64,000 bases of DNA from 4572-13 sp964594065 (GTDB lineage: Bacteria; Planctomycetota; Phycisphaerae; Sedimentisphaerales; Anaerohalosphaeraceae), in assembly GCA_964594065.1 (NCBI GenBank), contig CAZQKX010000007.1, positions 1 through 64,000 on the forward strand, written 5' to 3'. The notes under the pieces are model-generated. The model searched no databases, was not told the origin of the DNA, and saw only the letters and a list, made by a program, of their open reading frames with translations. This document shows, piece by piece, positions 16,162 through 23,472 of this stretch (within the stretch, counting starts at the first letter, position 1; every line of letters begins with the position of its first letter). Position numbers and translations under genes: made by a program.

Positions 16162-16764
16162 ATGGATGCACTTACCGATGTCGATTCACTGATTATTCAG
16201 CAACAAAAGGAATGGGGCGAAATTCTCACCGGTTTTGAGACCAAAAACAAATACGCCGTGATGAACGCGGCCGGAAAGCAAATCTACTACGCCGCGGAAG
16301 TCGGCGGCAATTTTCTGGTTCGCATGTTTCTTAAAGCCTGGCGGCCGTTCGATATCGCCATTGTCAACCCCGGTAATCAAATTGTGCTGAACCTGAAAAG
16401 CCCCTTTCGTTTTTATTTTCGTGAATTGCATATTCTAAATCCGGCCGGCCAAATGCTCGGACGCATCGTGCGACGATTCACTCTGCTCAGACGCCGGTAC
16501 AGCGTTTATGATGCACAGGGACGTGAATTACTCGAACTGTTCGGACCGCTGCTGCACCCATGGACTTTCGAAATCCGTCAGGGTGAACAAATTCTCGGCA
16601 AAATCACCAAAAAATGGTCCGGCCTCCTTAAAGAAACCTTCACTGACGCCGACAACTTCGGTGTAACCTTTCCGGCTGACTGGCCTCAGGAAGCCAAAGC
16701 CGTCCTTCTCGGCGCCGTCTTTTTGATCGATTTCGTTCATTTCGAAGACAATAATAACAATTAA
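16162..16764 (+). CDS. Phospholipid scramblase-related protein (LURP-one/tubby-like fold)
   Basis: A 200-residue protein resembling scramblase/LURP-one beta-barrel proteins. It shows the family's repeating pattern of beta strands with short GxxxG and basic turns: KNKYAVMNAAGKQIYYAAEVGG, RPFDIAIVNPGNQIVLNLKSPF and the RLLRRRYSVYDAQGRELLEL-like middle. It ends in a strongly Asn-rich tail. It starts 7 bases after an AGGAG site. Bacterial members have no proven scrambling activity. A small membrane protein and a CDP-alcohol phosphatidyltransferase follow on the same strand, which suggests a role at the membrane or in lipid metabolism. Confidence 0.78.
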   Translation: MDALTDVDSLIIQQQKEWGEILTGFETKNKYAVMNAAGKQIYYAAEVGGNFLVRMFLKAWRPFDIAIVNPGNQIVLNLKSPFRFYFRELHILNPAGQMLGRIVRRFTLLRRRYSVYDAQGRELLELFGPLLHPWTFEIRQGEQILGKITKKWSGLLKETFTDADNFGVTFPADWPQEAKAVLLGAVFLIDFVHFEDNNNN

Positions 16765-16796
16765 TCTTTACAGATAATTGGGATAGGAGGTGCATT

Positions 16797-17069
16797 ATGA
16801 AACTGAATGTCAAAGCTTTTGCATTGGCCTGTGGGATCATCTGGGGACTGGGTGTTTTTTGCCTGACGTGGTGGCTGATCATGCTCGAAGGCGACACGCC
16901 AAGCATCTGTCTGCTCAACCGCATCTACAAGGGCTATACCATGACGCCCGTCGGCAGTTTGATCGGAGCCGTGTGGGGATTTGTCGATGCCGGCATCGGC
17001 GGAGCGATCTTCGCATGGCTGTACAATCTGCTGGCGGCAAAATGCACAAACCCACAAGTTAACCAGTAA
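16797..17069 (+). CDS. Small two-helix membrane protein, holin-like family
   Basis: A 90-residue integral membrane protein with two hydrophobic helices: FALACGIIWGLGVFCLTWWLIM and VGSLIGAVWGFVDAGIGGAIFAWLYNLLA. Similar conserved proteins are often labelled bacteriophage holin, but no phage gene occurs nearby and the name is probably an over-extended annotation. The start has a strong AGGAGG site. It lies 32 bp after the scramblase-like gene and 16 bp before the phosphatidyltransferase, so the three are probably one operon. The function is not known. Confidence 0.75.
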   Translation: MKLNVKAFALACGIIWGLGVFCLTWWLIMLEGDTPSICLLNRIYKGYTMTPVGSLIGAVWGFVDAGIGGAIFAWLYNLLAAKCTNPQVNQ

Positions 17070-17085
17070 CATCAATGGAGTGAGC

Positions 17086-17778
17086 ATGAGTGAACAAACA
17101 GGCGGCTGCAACCATAAGGCACCGATGAAGACATTGTTGGCACCGCATGAAAAGCGGTTTATCCTCTGGCTGGCGCCAAAGTTTCCGCAATGGGTCAAGT
17201 CCTGGCATCTGACCATGCTGACGGTACCGTGGTCGCTCGGTGTTATCGGGTTCGGTATGTTGGCCGGGTATACGCAGAATATGCACTGGTTGTGGCTTTC
17301 ATCAGTGATGATCTTTCTGCAGTGGTTCACCGATTGTTTCGATGGCGCCGTCGGACGGGACCGGAAGGAAGGACTTATTAAGTGGGGCTTTTATATGGAC
17401 CACTTTCTGGACTTTGTGTTCATGTGCGCGGTCTTCATCAGCTGGTCATTTCTGTTTGAGGGTCTCAACAATAAGCTCATGTGGTTTTTGTCGCTGGGAA
17501 TGGGCTGTTTGATGGTCAACTCCTTTTTGGGTTTCGGTGCTACCAATCAGTTCAAGATCACCTATCTGGGCACCGGCCCGACTGAAATGCGGCTGTATTT
17601 CATGTTTATGAATACCGCCATCACACTTTTCGGCACCAATTGGCTCGAAAAAAGCCTACTCTGGATTTTCATCGCCTTCTGGATTGGTATCTGTATTATC
17701 GTTTACCGATCTCAACGCTACGTTTACAACCTCGATATGGAAATCAAACGTCAGCAGACAGAGGAACAGTCTCGATAG
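17086..17778 (+). CDS. CDP-alcohol phosphatidyltransferase family membrane enzyme
   Basis: A 230-residue polytopic membrane protein. The catalytic signature DxxDGxxAR(x8-9)GxxxDxxxD is present as DCFDGAVGR, nine residues, GFYMDHFLD: the four Asp residues are conserved and the Ala of AR is replaced by Gly. Enzymes of this family join a CDP-activated lipid to an alcohol such as glycerol phosphate, inositol or choline. About five further hydrophobic helices follow. The ATG at 17086 is chosen because GGAG lies 5 bases upstream and because a longer upstream frame reads through the preceding gene. The acceptor alcohol cannot be inferred. Confidence 0.82.
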   Translation: MSEQTGGCNHKAPMKTLLAPHEKRFILWLAPKFPQWVKSWHLTMLTVPWSLGVIGFGMLAGYTQNMHWLWLSSVMIFLQWFTDCFDGAVGRDRKEGLIKWGFYMDHFLDFVFMCAVFISWSFLFEGLNNKLMWFLSLGMGCLMVNSFLGFGATNQFKITYLGTGPTEMRLYFMFMNTAITLFGTNWLEKSLLWIFIAFWIGICIIVYRSQRYVYNLDMEIKRQQTEEQSR

Positions 17779-17789
17779 GAAAAAGGAAT

Positions 17790-18110
17790 ATGACTGCACA
17801 TTGGTGTCCAAAATGTCAGACTAAACAGTTATTCTGGTACATAGATGAAGATGAGTCTCCCTTAACCCAATGGAATTGCGGACACTGTCACTATGTCTGT
17901 GAAGAGGATGAGCAGAAGATGACACTCTGTCCGGCCTGCGGCAAAGATAAATATTATTGCTGGATGATAGATGAGGATCGGACCTACTGGTATTGTTTTC
18001 ATTGCGGCAGAAATATTGATACCCACGAGGAGACTTTCAACATGACCTTTCGTGCCAAAATTCGATATTTCCTGAAAAAACTCTCTTTTAAAAGCAACAA
18101 GGTGTTATAA
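17790..18110 (+). CDS. Double zinc-ribbon protein
   Basis: A 106-residue protein with two consecutive zinc-ribbon modules: CPKCQ...CGHCHYVC in the first 35 residues and CPACGKDKYYC...CFHCG in the next 35. Both are rich in aromatic residues (FWYIDEDES and YYCWMIDEDR), which looks like an internal duplication. A basic C-terminal tail (FRAKIRYFLKKLSFKSNK) follows. The ATG at 17790 is preceded by AAAAAGGA and lies 11 bp after the phosphatidyltransferase stop. It probably binds zinc and perhaps a nucleic acid or protein partner; no function is known. Confidence 0.75.
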   Translation: MTAHWCPKCQTKQLFWYIDEDESPLTQWNCGHCHYVCEEDEQKMTLCPACGKDKYYCWMIDEDRTYWYCFHCGRNIDTHEETFNMTFRAKIRYFLKKLSFKSNKVL

Positions 18111-18146
18111 TGTGCCAAAGTCAACTTTCTTTAATAGGATAATACA

Positions 18147-18815
18147 ATGAAATATGCTTTGTTCTTTGGCACAATAGCAGCCCTAACGCTGATTCTCTGC
18201 GGATGTAAGAATAAAACCGAATCCGTCATCGAGCCGCCCAAAACCGTCGCTCCGGCCGATACAGAGGCCAAGGCGTCCGAACAACTTGCCGAACCCGTCA
18301 AGGTCGCCGAAACCAAAAACGTCAAAGAAGCTACCCAGGCGTTTTTCGATGCCGCCCTGGCGGGCAAGATCGATTACATCGAATCGGAACTGGCCGCAGG
18401 CGTCCCGGCCGATGCGCTGACCCCGAGCAAACAAACCGCGATGATGATGGCCGCTTATAATGGACATACAAAACTGGTCGAAATGCTGATCACCCACGGC
18501 AGTAAGGTCAATGCGCTCGATGTGACCAACCGCACCGCCTTGATGTACTGCTGTACCGGTCCCTTTACCGAAACCGTCCAATTGCTGCTCGACAAAGGTG
18601 CAGACGTTAACCTCGTCGATAACAATGAAGGCTGGACAGCACTGATGTTTGCCGCTGCCGAGGGGCAGGCTGAAGTTGTCAAGGTGCTGCTGGACCACGG
18701 CGCCGACTGGAAACCCAAAGACGTCGACGGCGACACCGCCGCCGCCTTTGCCGCCAATAACGGCCATACCCAAGTTGTCAAAATAATCGAAGAGTACGCC
18801 AAAGCACACCCATAG
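18147..18815 (+). CDS. Ankyrin-repeat lipoprotein
   Basis: A 222-residue protein with a lipoprotein signal (MKYALFFGTIAALTLILCGC, lipobox LCGC). An Ala/Lys/Glu-rich linker follows, then four ankyrin repeats from about residue 85: QTAMMMAAYNGHTKLVEMLITHGSKVN, RTALMYCC...VQLLLDKGADVN, GWTALMFAAAEGQAEVVKVLLDHGADW and GDTAAAFAANNGHTQVVKII. It is anchored in a membrane and likely mediates protein-protein contacts in the periplasm. A terminator follows 10 bp after the stop. Confidence 0.88.
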   Translation: MKYALFFGTIAALTLILCGCKNKTESVIEPPKTVAPADTEAKASEQLAEPVKVAETKNVKEATQAFFDAALAGKIDYIESELAAGVPADALTPSKQTAMMMAAYNGHTKLVEMLITHGSKVNALDVTNRTALMYCCTGPFTETVQLLLDKGADVNLVDNNEGWTALMFAAAEGQAEVVKVLLDHGADWKPKDVDGDTAAAFAANNGHTQVVKIIEEYAKAHP

Positions 18816-18824
18816 GGGAAACGA

Positions 18825-18849
18825 CATCCTTAAAAGGATGCCATTTTTT
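18825..18849 (+). terminator. Intrinsic terminator after the ankyrin lipoprotein gene
   Basis: CATCCT and AGGATG form a 6-bp stem with a TAAA loop, followed by CCA and six T. Confidence 0.75.
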
Positions 18850-18870
18850 GATAATTATTTACAACTGCCC

Positions 18871-18911
18871 TTGACATCGACAATACATCAGTGTATAGTT
18901 TATATATAAAC
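18871..18911 (+). promoter_or_regulatory. marR promoter with palindromic operators
   Basis: TTGACA (18871-18876) and TATAGT (18894-18899) are separated by 17 bp. A perfect 14-bp palindrome GTTTATATATAAAC (18898-18911) begins at the -10 box and covers the expected start site. A second palindrome, ATACA-TCAG-TGTAT (18883-18896), overlaps the -10. Both are well placed for autorepression by the MarR protein encoded next. A close copy of the 14-bp site lies at 19558-19572. Confidence 0.75.
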
Positions 18912-18921
18912 AACTTTGTTT

Positions 18922-18988
18922 TGTCATTCCCGCGAAGGCGGGAATCTATCTATGAACGCTCTGGATACCCGTTTTCACGGGTATGACA
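18922..18988. repeat. REP-like double-hairpin unit (intact)
   Basis: TGTCAT and ATGACA bound a 67-bp unit with two perfect hairpins: ATTCCCGC-GAAG-GCGGGAAT (18926-18945) and ATACCCGT-TTTC-ACGGGTAT (18965-18984). It lies in the 5' leader between the marR promoter and the marR start. Confidence 0.8.
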
Positions 18989-19004
18989 TGCAGGGAGAAT
19001 CGTC

Positions 19005-19466
19005 ATGGGCCTGAAAGAAGAACTGAAACTAAGCAAAGACTTTATCAGCACCGAGCACGAGGCCCTGCTGAACCTGTACTACACCACCATCGCCCTCAAA
19101 AAGCAGGCCGCTGAGTTCTTCGCCCCCTACGGACTGACCGATGTTCAATTCAACCTGATGATGATGCTCAAACACCACGGCGGCGCCGAAGGTCTCAGTC
19201 AGGCACGCCTGTCGGAGATGATGATGGTCAACCGTGCTAACATCACCGGCCTGATCGACCGGCTGGAAAAAGCAGGCATGGTCCAGCGCACCGCCGCCGA
19301 AGACCGTCGCTACAATATGATCCGGCTAACGCAAAAGGCAAAGAAATTGCTCGATAAAGCCGACCCCGCCTATGGCAAAGAGGTCCAGAAGGTCATGGGC
19401 GTCCTCAGCAAGACCGACCAAAAGGCCCTTATTAAAGCCTGCGAAAAAATCCGCTCAAAGCTATAG
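19005..19466 (+). CDS. MarR-family transcriptional regulator
   Basis: A 153-residue winged-helix regulator. The recognition region reads GLSQARLSEMMMVNRANITGLIDRLEKAGMVQRTAAEDRRYNMIRLTQKAKKLL, with the family's conserved wing DRR. The N- and C-terminal helices form the dimer interface. It starts 9 bases after an AGGGAGAA site. The promoter carries a palindromic operator that recurs ahead of the next operon, so it probably represses itself and the SGNH hydrolase genes. The inducing ligand is unknown. Confidence 0.92.
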   Translation: MGLKEELKLSKDFISTEHEALLNLYYTTIALKKQAAEFFAPYGLTDVQFNLMMMLKHHGGAEGLSQARLSEMMMVNRANITGLIDRLEKAGMVQRTAAEDRRYNMIRLTQKAKKLLDKADPAYGKEVQKVMGVLSKTDQKALIKACEKIRSKL

Positions 19467-19489
19467 ATAACCTGTCGTCCAGTACAGAT

Positions 19490-19525
19490 TGTCATTCCCG
19501 CGTAAGCGGGAATCCAGAATTGACA
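19490..19525. repeat. REP-like half unit
   Basis: TGTCATTCCCGCGTAAGCGGGAATCCAG contains a perfect 8-bp stem ATTCCCGC/GCGGGAAT, followed by TTGACA, a variant of the closing ATGACA. It lies directly after the marR stop and may serve as its terminator. Confidence 0.7.
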
Positions 19526-19557
19526 AAAAAAGAAAATCAAAAAATTTTTGAACAAGT

Positions 19558-19572
19558 AGTTAATATGTAAAC
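19558..19572 (+). promoter_or_regulatory. Second candidate MarR operator, upstream of the SGNH operon
   Basis: AGTTAATATGTAAAC matches the marR operator AGTTTATATATAAAC at 13 of 15 positions. It lies 38 bp before the SGNH gene start, between TTGAAC (19548-19553) and an AT-rich TATATA (19573-19578), in a plausible though not ideal promoter. Confidence 0.5.
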
Positions 19573-19609
19573 TATATAGAAGTAGATGGCTGTTTATTGA
19601 GGAATTGAC

Positions 19610-20503
19610 ATGTTTCAAATCGCATCCTTTTCGTTTGATTCAATCCTGTGGTTTTGTGCAGGCGGAAAATCATTCCTTACAGGAATAATTCTACTGGTCT
19701 TGGCAGCCTTAATCCAGTCTCAGATTCAGAACAAAGTATCATTTTACTCAGCGTACTTGTTGTACCTGTTTGCATTCTTAGGGATTACTTTATCTGCAAC
19801 TCCACTGCACCCTCTCTTTTATGTTATATGGACAATTCTGTTTATTGCTTTTCAAATTGCGATTTTAAATAAAAAATCAAAAATATTCACATTGAACCTC
19901 CTGATAGTTATCAGCCTAATGTTCTTCTTTCTGGAGCTGCCGTGGCACATTTCCAAGCCCGTCTCGATCCATGAAACAAAATCGATCATAGTCATTGGTG
20001 ATTCGGTCAGCTCAGGGTTGGGACGTCAAGATGAAGCAACCTGGCCGCAATTACTTTCTGAAAAAACCGGCATTAAAACAATCAATTTAGCAAGAGCCGG
20101 AGCAACTGTCAGTTCAGCTTTGAAAAAGCAAATCCCTCAAATTCCAGCTGAAAACAGTCTTATCTTTCTGGAAATCGGTGGAAATGATTTATTGAACTAT
20201 AATTCCCTTGGTGACTTCGAAAAAGATTCAAAACAAATGCTAAACCAGCTTAAAAGTACTTCCCGGCAAGTAGTCTGGCTTGAGCTGCCTTTGCTGCCGC
20301 AATATTATAGATACGGAAGAATTCAGCGAAAACTGGCAAAAGAATTTCAAATTCAGCTCATCCCGAAAGCATTACTGGCCAACGTATTCGGAACGACCGG
20401 CGCAACATCCGATGGAATTCACTTAACACAAAAAGGCCATGAACTCATGGCAAATGAAATCATATCTATTATCCATATTATGAACGAAAGGACAGAACCA
20501 TGA
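19610..20503 (+). CDS. Membrane-anchored SGNH/GDSL hydrolase
   Basis: A 297-residue protein with four N-terminal hydrophobic segments (residues 10-110) followed by an SGNH esterase domain. Block I is VIGDSVSSG with nucleophile Ser132, block III is GGND at 190-193, and block V is DGIHL with Asp268 and His271, so the catalytic triad is complete. Such enzymes cleave esters of lipids or acylated polysaccharides. The hydrolase domain is probably held at the outer face of the membrane. It overlaps the next hydrolase gene by 4 bp (ATGA). The gene is AT-rich compared with neighbouring housekeeping genes. Confidence 0.85.
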   Translation: MFQIASFSFDSILWFCAGGKSFLTGIILLVLAALIQSQIQNKVSFYSAYLLYLFAFLGITLSATPLHPLFYVIWTILFIAFQIAILNKKSKIFTLNLLIVISLMFFFLELPWHISKPVSIHETKSIIVIGDSVSSGLGRQDEATWPQLLSEKTGIKTINLARAGATVSSALKKQIPQIPAENSLIFLEIGGNDLLNYNSLGDFEKDSKQMLNQLKSTSRQVVWLELPLLPQYYRYGRIQRKLAKEFQIQLIPKALLANVFGTTGATSDGIHLTQKGHELMANEIISIIHIMNERTEP

Positions 20504-21456
20504 AAAAGAAAGTTAAGTGGTACAAGTTTCGACTGCGAATTATCGGGTTGATTTTATTAACCATTCTCTTGTTTGGTGGATATGTGGGGGGTCGATTCTA
20601 CAACGCCGTTCGCATTCGTCCAATGGGCAAGGGATCAGCCGGACCTGCGATCGCAAGCGAGCCGTTTCAGCAGCAATGGCTTGAAAAGCCCGTCATCTTC
20701 ATCGGCGTCGGCGACAGTATCACCCGCGGACTGGGAGCTCCCGGACATCTGACGTATTTCCCCCTGCTAATGTACAACGACGATGCATTCTACCCGGACA
20801 TGGCAGGAAAAGACTTGTCGCATGTGGTTACGGTCCAATCATTTCGCAATTATGCACAGGATTATTCTGTTTCGCAGGAACATGTCGACCGGCAACTCGT
20901 GGAAATTCCTCAGTATGATGAAAGCGTCCACGGCATTATCGTCATCACCTCCGGCGGCAACGATCTTATCCACAATTACGGCCGCAGTGCCCCGCAGCAT
21001 GATGCCATGTACGGATGCTCATATAAACAGGCACACCAATGGTGCGAACTGCTCAAAAGCCGACTGGATGCACTGCTGCTCGGCACTATGGAAAAATTTC
21101 CTGGCGGATGCGACATCTTTTTTGCCAACATCTATGACCCAACGGACGGAGTTGGCGATCCGCAAACCGTAGGCCTGCCGCGATGGCGGGCCTCTTCAAA
21201 AGTGTTGAATTTGACAAATCAAAAAATTGCGGAGCTATGCGAAAAATATCCCAATGTACACTTGGTTGACATCCACTCGGAGTTTTTAGGTCACGGCATC
21301 CACTGTGATGAATTCTGGCGTAAACACTATGACGAAGACGATCCACACTATTGGTATTACGTCAATCTGGAAGACCCAAACCTTCGCGGCTTTGACGCCA
21401 TTCGCCGGTTGTTTTTAAAGGAAATGATAGGGGTATATGCAAAGAAAGGAACTTAA
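20500..21456 (+). CDS. SGNH/GDSL hydrolase with N-terminal anchor
   Basis: A 318-residue protein with an N-terminal basic stretch and signal-anchor helix (IIGLILLTILLFGGYVGG). A hydrolase domain follows: block I GVGDSITRGLG with Ser73, block III SGGNDL at 151-156, and a C-terminal DDPHYWYY segment likely to contain the triad Asp/His. Its distance from the neighbouring hydrolase suggests a different substrate rather than a recent duplication. It is translationally coupled to the gene before it and lies 2 bp ahead of an unknown membrane protein. Confidence 0.85.
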   Translation: MKKKVKWYKFRLRIIGLILLTILLFGGYVGGRFYNAVRIRPMGKGSAGPAIASEPFQQQWLEKPVIFIGVGDSITRGLGAPGHLTYFPLLMYNDDAFYPDMAGKDLSHVVTVQSFRNYAQDYSVSQEHVDRQLVEIPQYDESVHGIIVITSGGNDLIHNYGRSAPQHDAMYGCSYKQAHQWCELLKSRLDALLLGTMEKFPGGCDIFFANIYDPTDGVGDPQTVGLPRWRASSKVLNLTNQKIAELCEKYPNVHLVDIHSEFLGHGIHCDEFWRKHYDEDDPHYWYYVNLEDPNLRGFDAIRRLFLKEMIGVYAKKGT

Positions 21457-21458
21457 CC

Positions 21459-22037
21459 ATGATTTTACTATCATTGGCTATGATTATTCTCATCTTACTC
21501 ATGTTAGTGTTTTCGTCTTTAATCGTGCATGTAATATTAAAGAGCAGGATCAAACGGAAATATATAATTGGTGTTTCGTTGTGCCTTCTTGCACTGTTAT
21601 ATATTAGTTATACAAAGGTTCGGTATACGTATATCATTCCTTTAGTGCATTTTGTGTTTCAACCCGATGATTACAACGATCCTTTGATTGTAGATGACTT
21701 TCTATTCCATAAAAAAGGATACAGTAAAATATATTCACTGCCATATAAGTACCCACAAATACATGCTGTTAAAATAATATCCGAAGAAATGGGGCTATCA
21801 AAATTTAATGGTTCAGCAGGCAAATTAAAAGCTCAGTTTTTTTATGAAGACCGATTATTATTTGAAAAAGTTGTCACTTCCTTAAACGAAAATAAATACT
21901 TAGTAGAATTCGCAATGCCGCTTAACAATAAATACAAGAAGGACATTGAGTTGAAATTAACTATCATAGAGCCATTCAAGGAATTAGTTGAACTCAATAA
22001 ACCTTTACCTGTTGAGATAGGAATTATTTCGAATTAA
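21459..22037 (+). CDS. AT-rich membrane-anchored protein of unknown function
   Basis: A 192-residue protein with two N-terminal hydrophobic helices (ILLSLAMIILILLMLVFSSLIVHVIL and YIIGVSLCLLALLYISY). A soluble domain of about 130 residues follows, rich in Lys, Glu and Asn, which appears to be a beta-sandwich. No family was recognised. It begins 2 bp after the second SGNH gene and is probably cotranscribed. Its base composition is among the most AT-rich in the window. Confidence 0.7.
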   Translation: MILLSLAMIILILLMLVFSSLIVHVILKSRIKRKYIIGVSLCLLALLYISYTKVRYTYIIPLVHFVFQPDDYNDPLIVDDFLFHKKGYSKIYSLPYKYPQIHAVKIISEEMGLSKFNGSAGKLKAQFFYEDRLLFEKVVTSLNENKYLVEFAMPLNNKYKKDIELKLTIIEPFKELVELNKPLPVEIGIISN

Positions 22038-22080
22038 GAAGGGAAGTTTTACCATAAAAACAAATTTACACCATTATCGT

Positions 22081-23472
22081 TTGGCCGGGATTGCTGGCGG
22101 ACTGCTTTTGGCAGCGGGGCAGTTTTGGGGACCGGCGTGCCTTTTGCAACTGGCCGCACTGGTTCCGCTGATGGTGTTCGTGTTGCGCGACCGCCGGATC
22201 GGCCCGGCAGCCCTGGCCGGCTTTTACATGGGCATCTGTTACACCATCCCACAGATGCTGTACCTACGGATGCCCGCACCGGTCACAGCAATCCTCTTGC
22301 TCTGGCTGACGTTTCTGCTGACATTGCTGTGCATCGCGATTGCATATTTTCTTCCCAAACACCCCGTCCTCGGTCCTATCGCCGTCGGCGCTGCCTGGAC
22401 CCTCCTCGACTGGGCCAACTATACCGCCGTTCCCATCTGGGGCATGGCGCAGTCGTTCGCACGAAGCTGGACAGCGTATCCATTTGCCATCCAATTTATC
22501 TCCATCACCGGCATCGGCGGCGTGTTGTTTGTCGTTGCCTCAGTACAGGGCCTTGTCGCTAACCAAATCGTTTATCCGCAAAAACGAAAACAAATACGAT
22601 CAGCCATCATTATTCTGCTGGTTATTCTTCTATTGATCAACACCCTTATCTGGTTCCAAAAGCCCGTTGCTTCTCTGCGTATCGCTGCGGCCGGATGGAT
22701 CTTTTCTGACCGCAGTGAAACGGCGAATCCTACTTCAGAAGAAGGTTTTGAACTGTTGTTTGCCAAACCTGCGCAGCAGGCCGCAGCTGAAGGCGCCCGG
22801 ATTTTAACAACGGGTGAGATGGGTTTTTATATCGCCGATCATGACCGCGATGAGTGGATGGGGCGTTTTGCGGCTGTTGCGAAAGACAATAATCTTTGGC
22901 TTGTGGTCGGATATTTTAACGTCAGTGATAATGAAAATCGCCTTTTCTTCATGTCCCCGGCCGGTGAAATTATGCACGAATACACCAAAACGTATCTGAC
23001 GCCGCTGGAACCGGGGAAAAAAGGAAACGGCGATCTGAAAACGATCACCGTTGACGGGATAACGATTGGGGCAATGATCTGCCACGATGATAACTATACT
23101 AAATTGACCCGCAGGTACGGTAATCTTAAGACCGACATTGTCCTGTGCCCAACCGCTGACTGGTGGACGATTAAAACTGCCCATCTGCAGGCTGTCCGTG
23201 CGCGGGCCATCGAATGCAATTACGGAATCGTCCGCGGGGCAGCCTGCGGAATCAGTGGTATTATCTCCCCGCGAGGTGAGATTCAGACCGCACACGACCA
23301 TTACAAAAACGGTCCCGGTTATGTCATCGCCGATGTGCCGATCCGAAAACAGTGTACCTTCTTTTCGCGTTTCGGACATTGGCCATCGCTGGTTCTATCG
23401 GTCCTACTTATCCTGAGTGTCTTTAAACCGTTAGGATTTCTCGGCGGTGGGTATTCCGCACGCGAGCGTTAA
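22081..23472 (+). CDS. Apolipoprotein N-acyltransferase-like membrane amidotransferase (Lnt-like)
   Basis: A protein of about 463 residues with five or six N-terminal membrane helices, a carbon-nitrogen hydrolase (nitrilase) domain and a final C-terminal helix: the Lnt layout. The nitrilase triad is visible as Glu in TTGEMGFY, Lys in YTKTYLTPLEPGKK and Cys in AMICHDDN. Lnt adds a third acyl chain to lipoproteins, and the window encodes several lipoproteins. The first canonical start is TTG at 22081, without a ribosome site. An in-frame ATA at 22054 has AAGGGAAG about 6 bases upstream and gives a better N-terminus (KTNLHHYRLAG). The end overlaps the convergent aldo/keto reductase gene by 50 bp. 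Confidence 0.8.
   Translation: MAGIAGGLLLAAGQFWGPACLLQLAALVPLMVFVLRDRRIGPAALAGFYMGICYTIPQMLYLRMPAPVTAILLLWLTFLLTLLCIAIAYFLPKHPVLGPIAVGAAWTLLDWANYTAVPIWGMAQSFARSWTAYPFAIQFISITGIGGVLFVVASVQGLVANQIVYPQKRKQIRSAIIILLVILLLINTLIWFQKPVASLRIAAAGWIFSDRSETANPTSEEGFELLFAKPAQQAAAEGARILTTGEMGFYIADHDRDEWMGRFAAVAKDNNLWLVVGYFNVSDNENRLFFMSPAGEIMHEYTKTYLTPLEPGKKGNGDLKTITVDGITIGAMICHDDNYTKLTRRYGNLKTDIVLCPTADWWTIKTAHLQAVRARAIECNYGIVRGAACGISGIISPRGEIQTAHDHYKNGPGYVIADVPIRKQCTFFSRFGHWPSLVLSVLLILSVFKPLGFLGGGYSARER

Noticed and set aside
16797..17069. Prophage remnant suggested by a holin-like protein
   Set aside because: No other phage gene, integrase or attachment site is nearby, and the protein lies in a lipid-related operon.
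18871..19600. A CRISPR-like array near marR
   Set aside because: The repeated palindromes are two REP-like units and two operator copies, without regular spacers.
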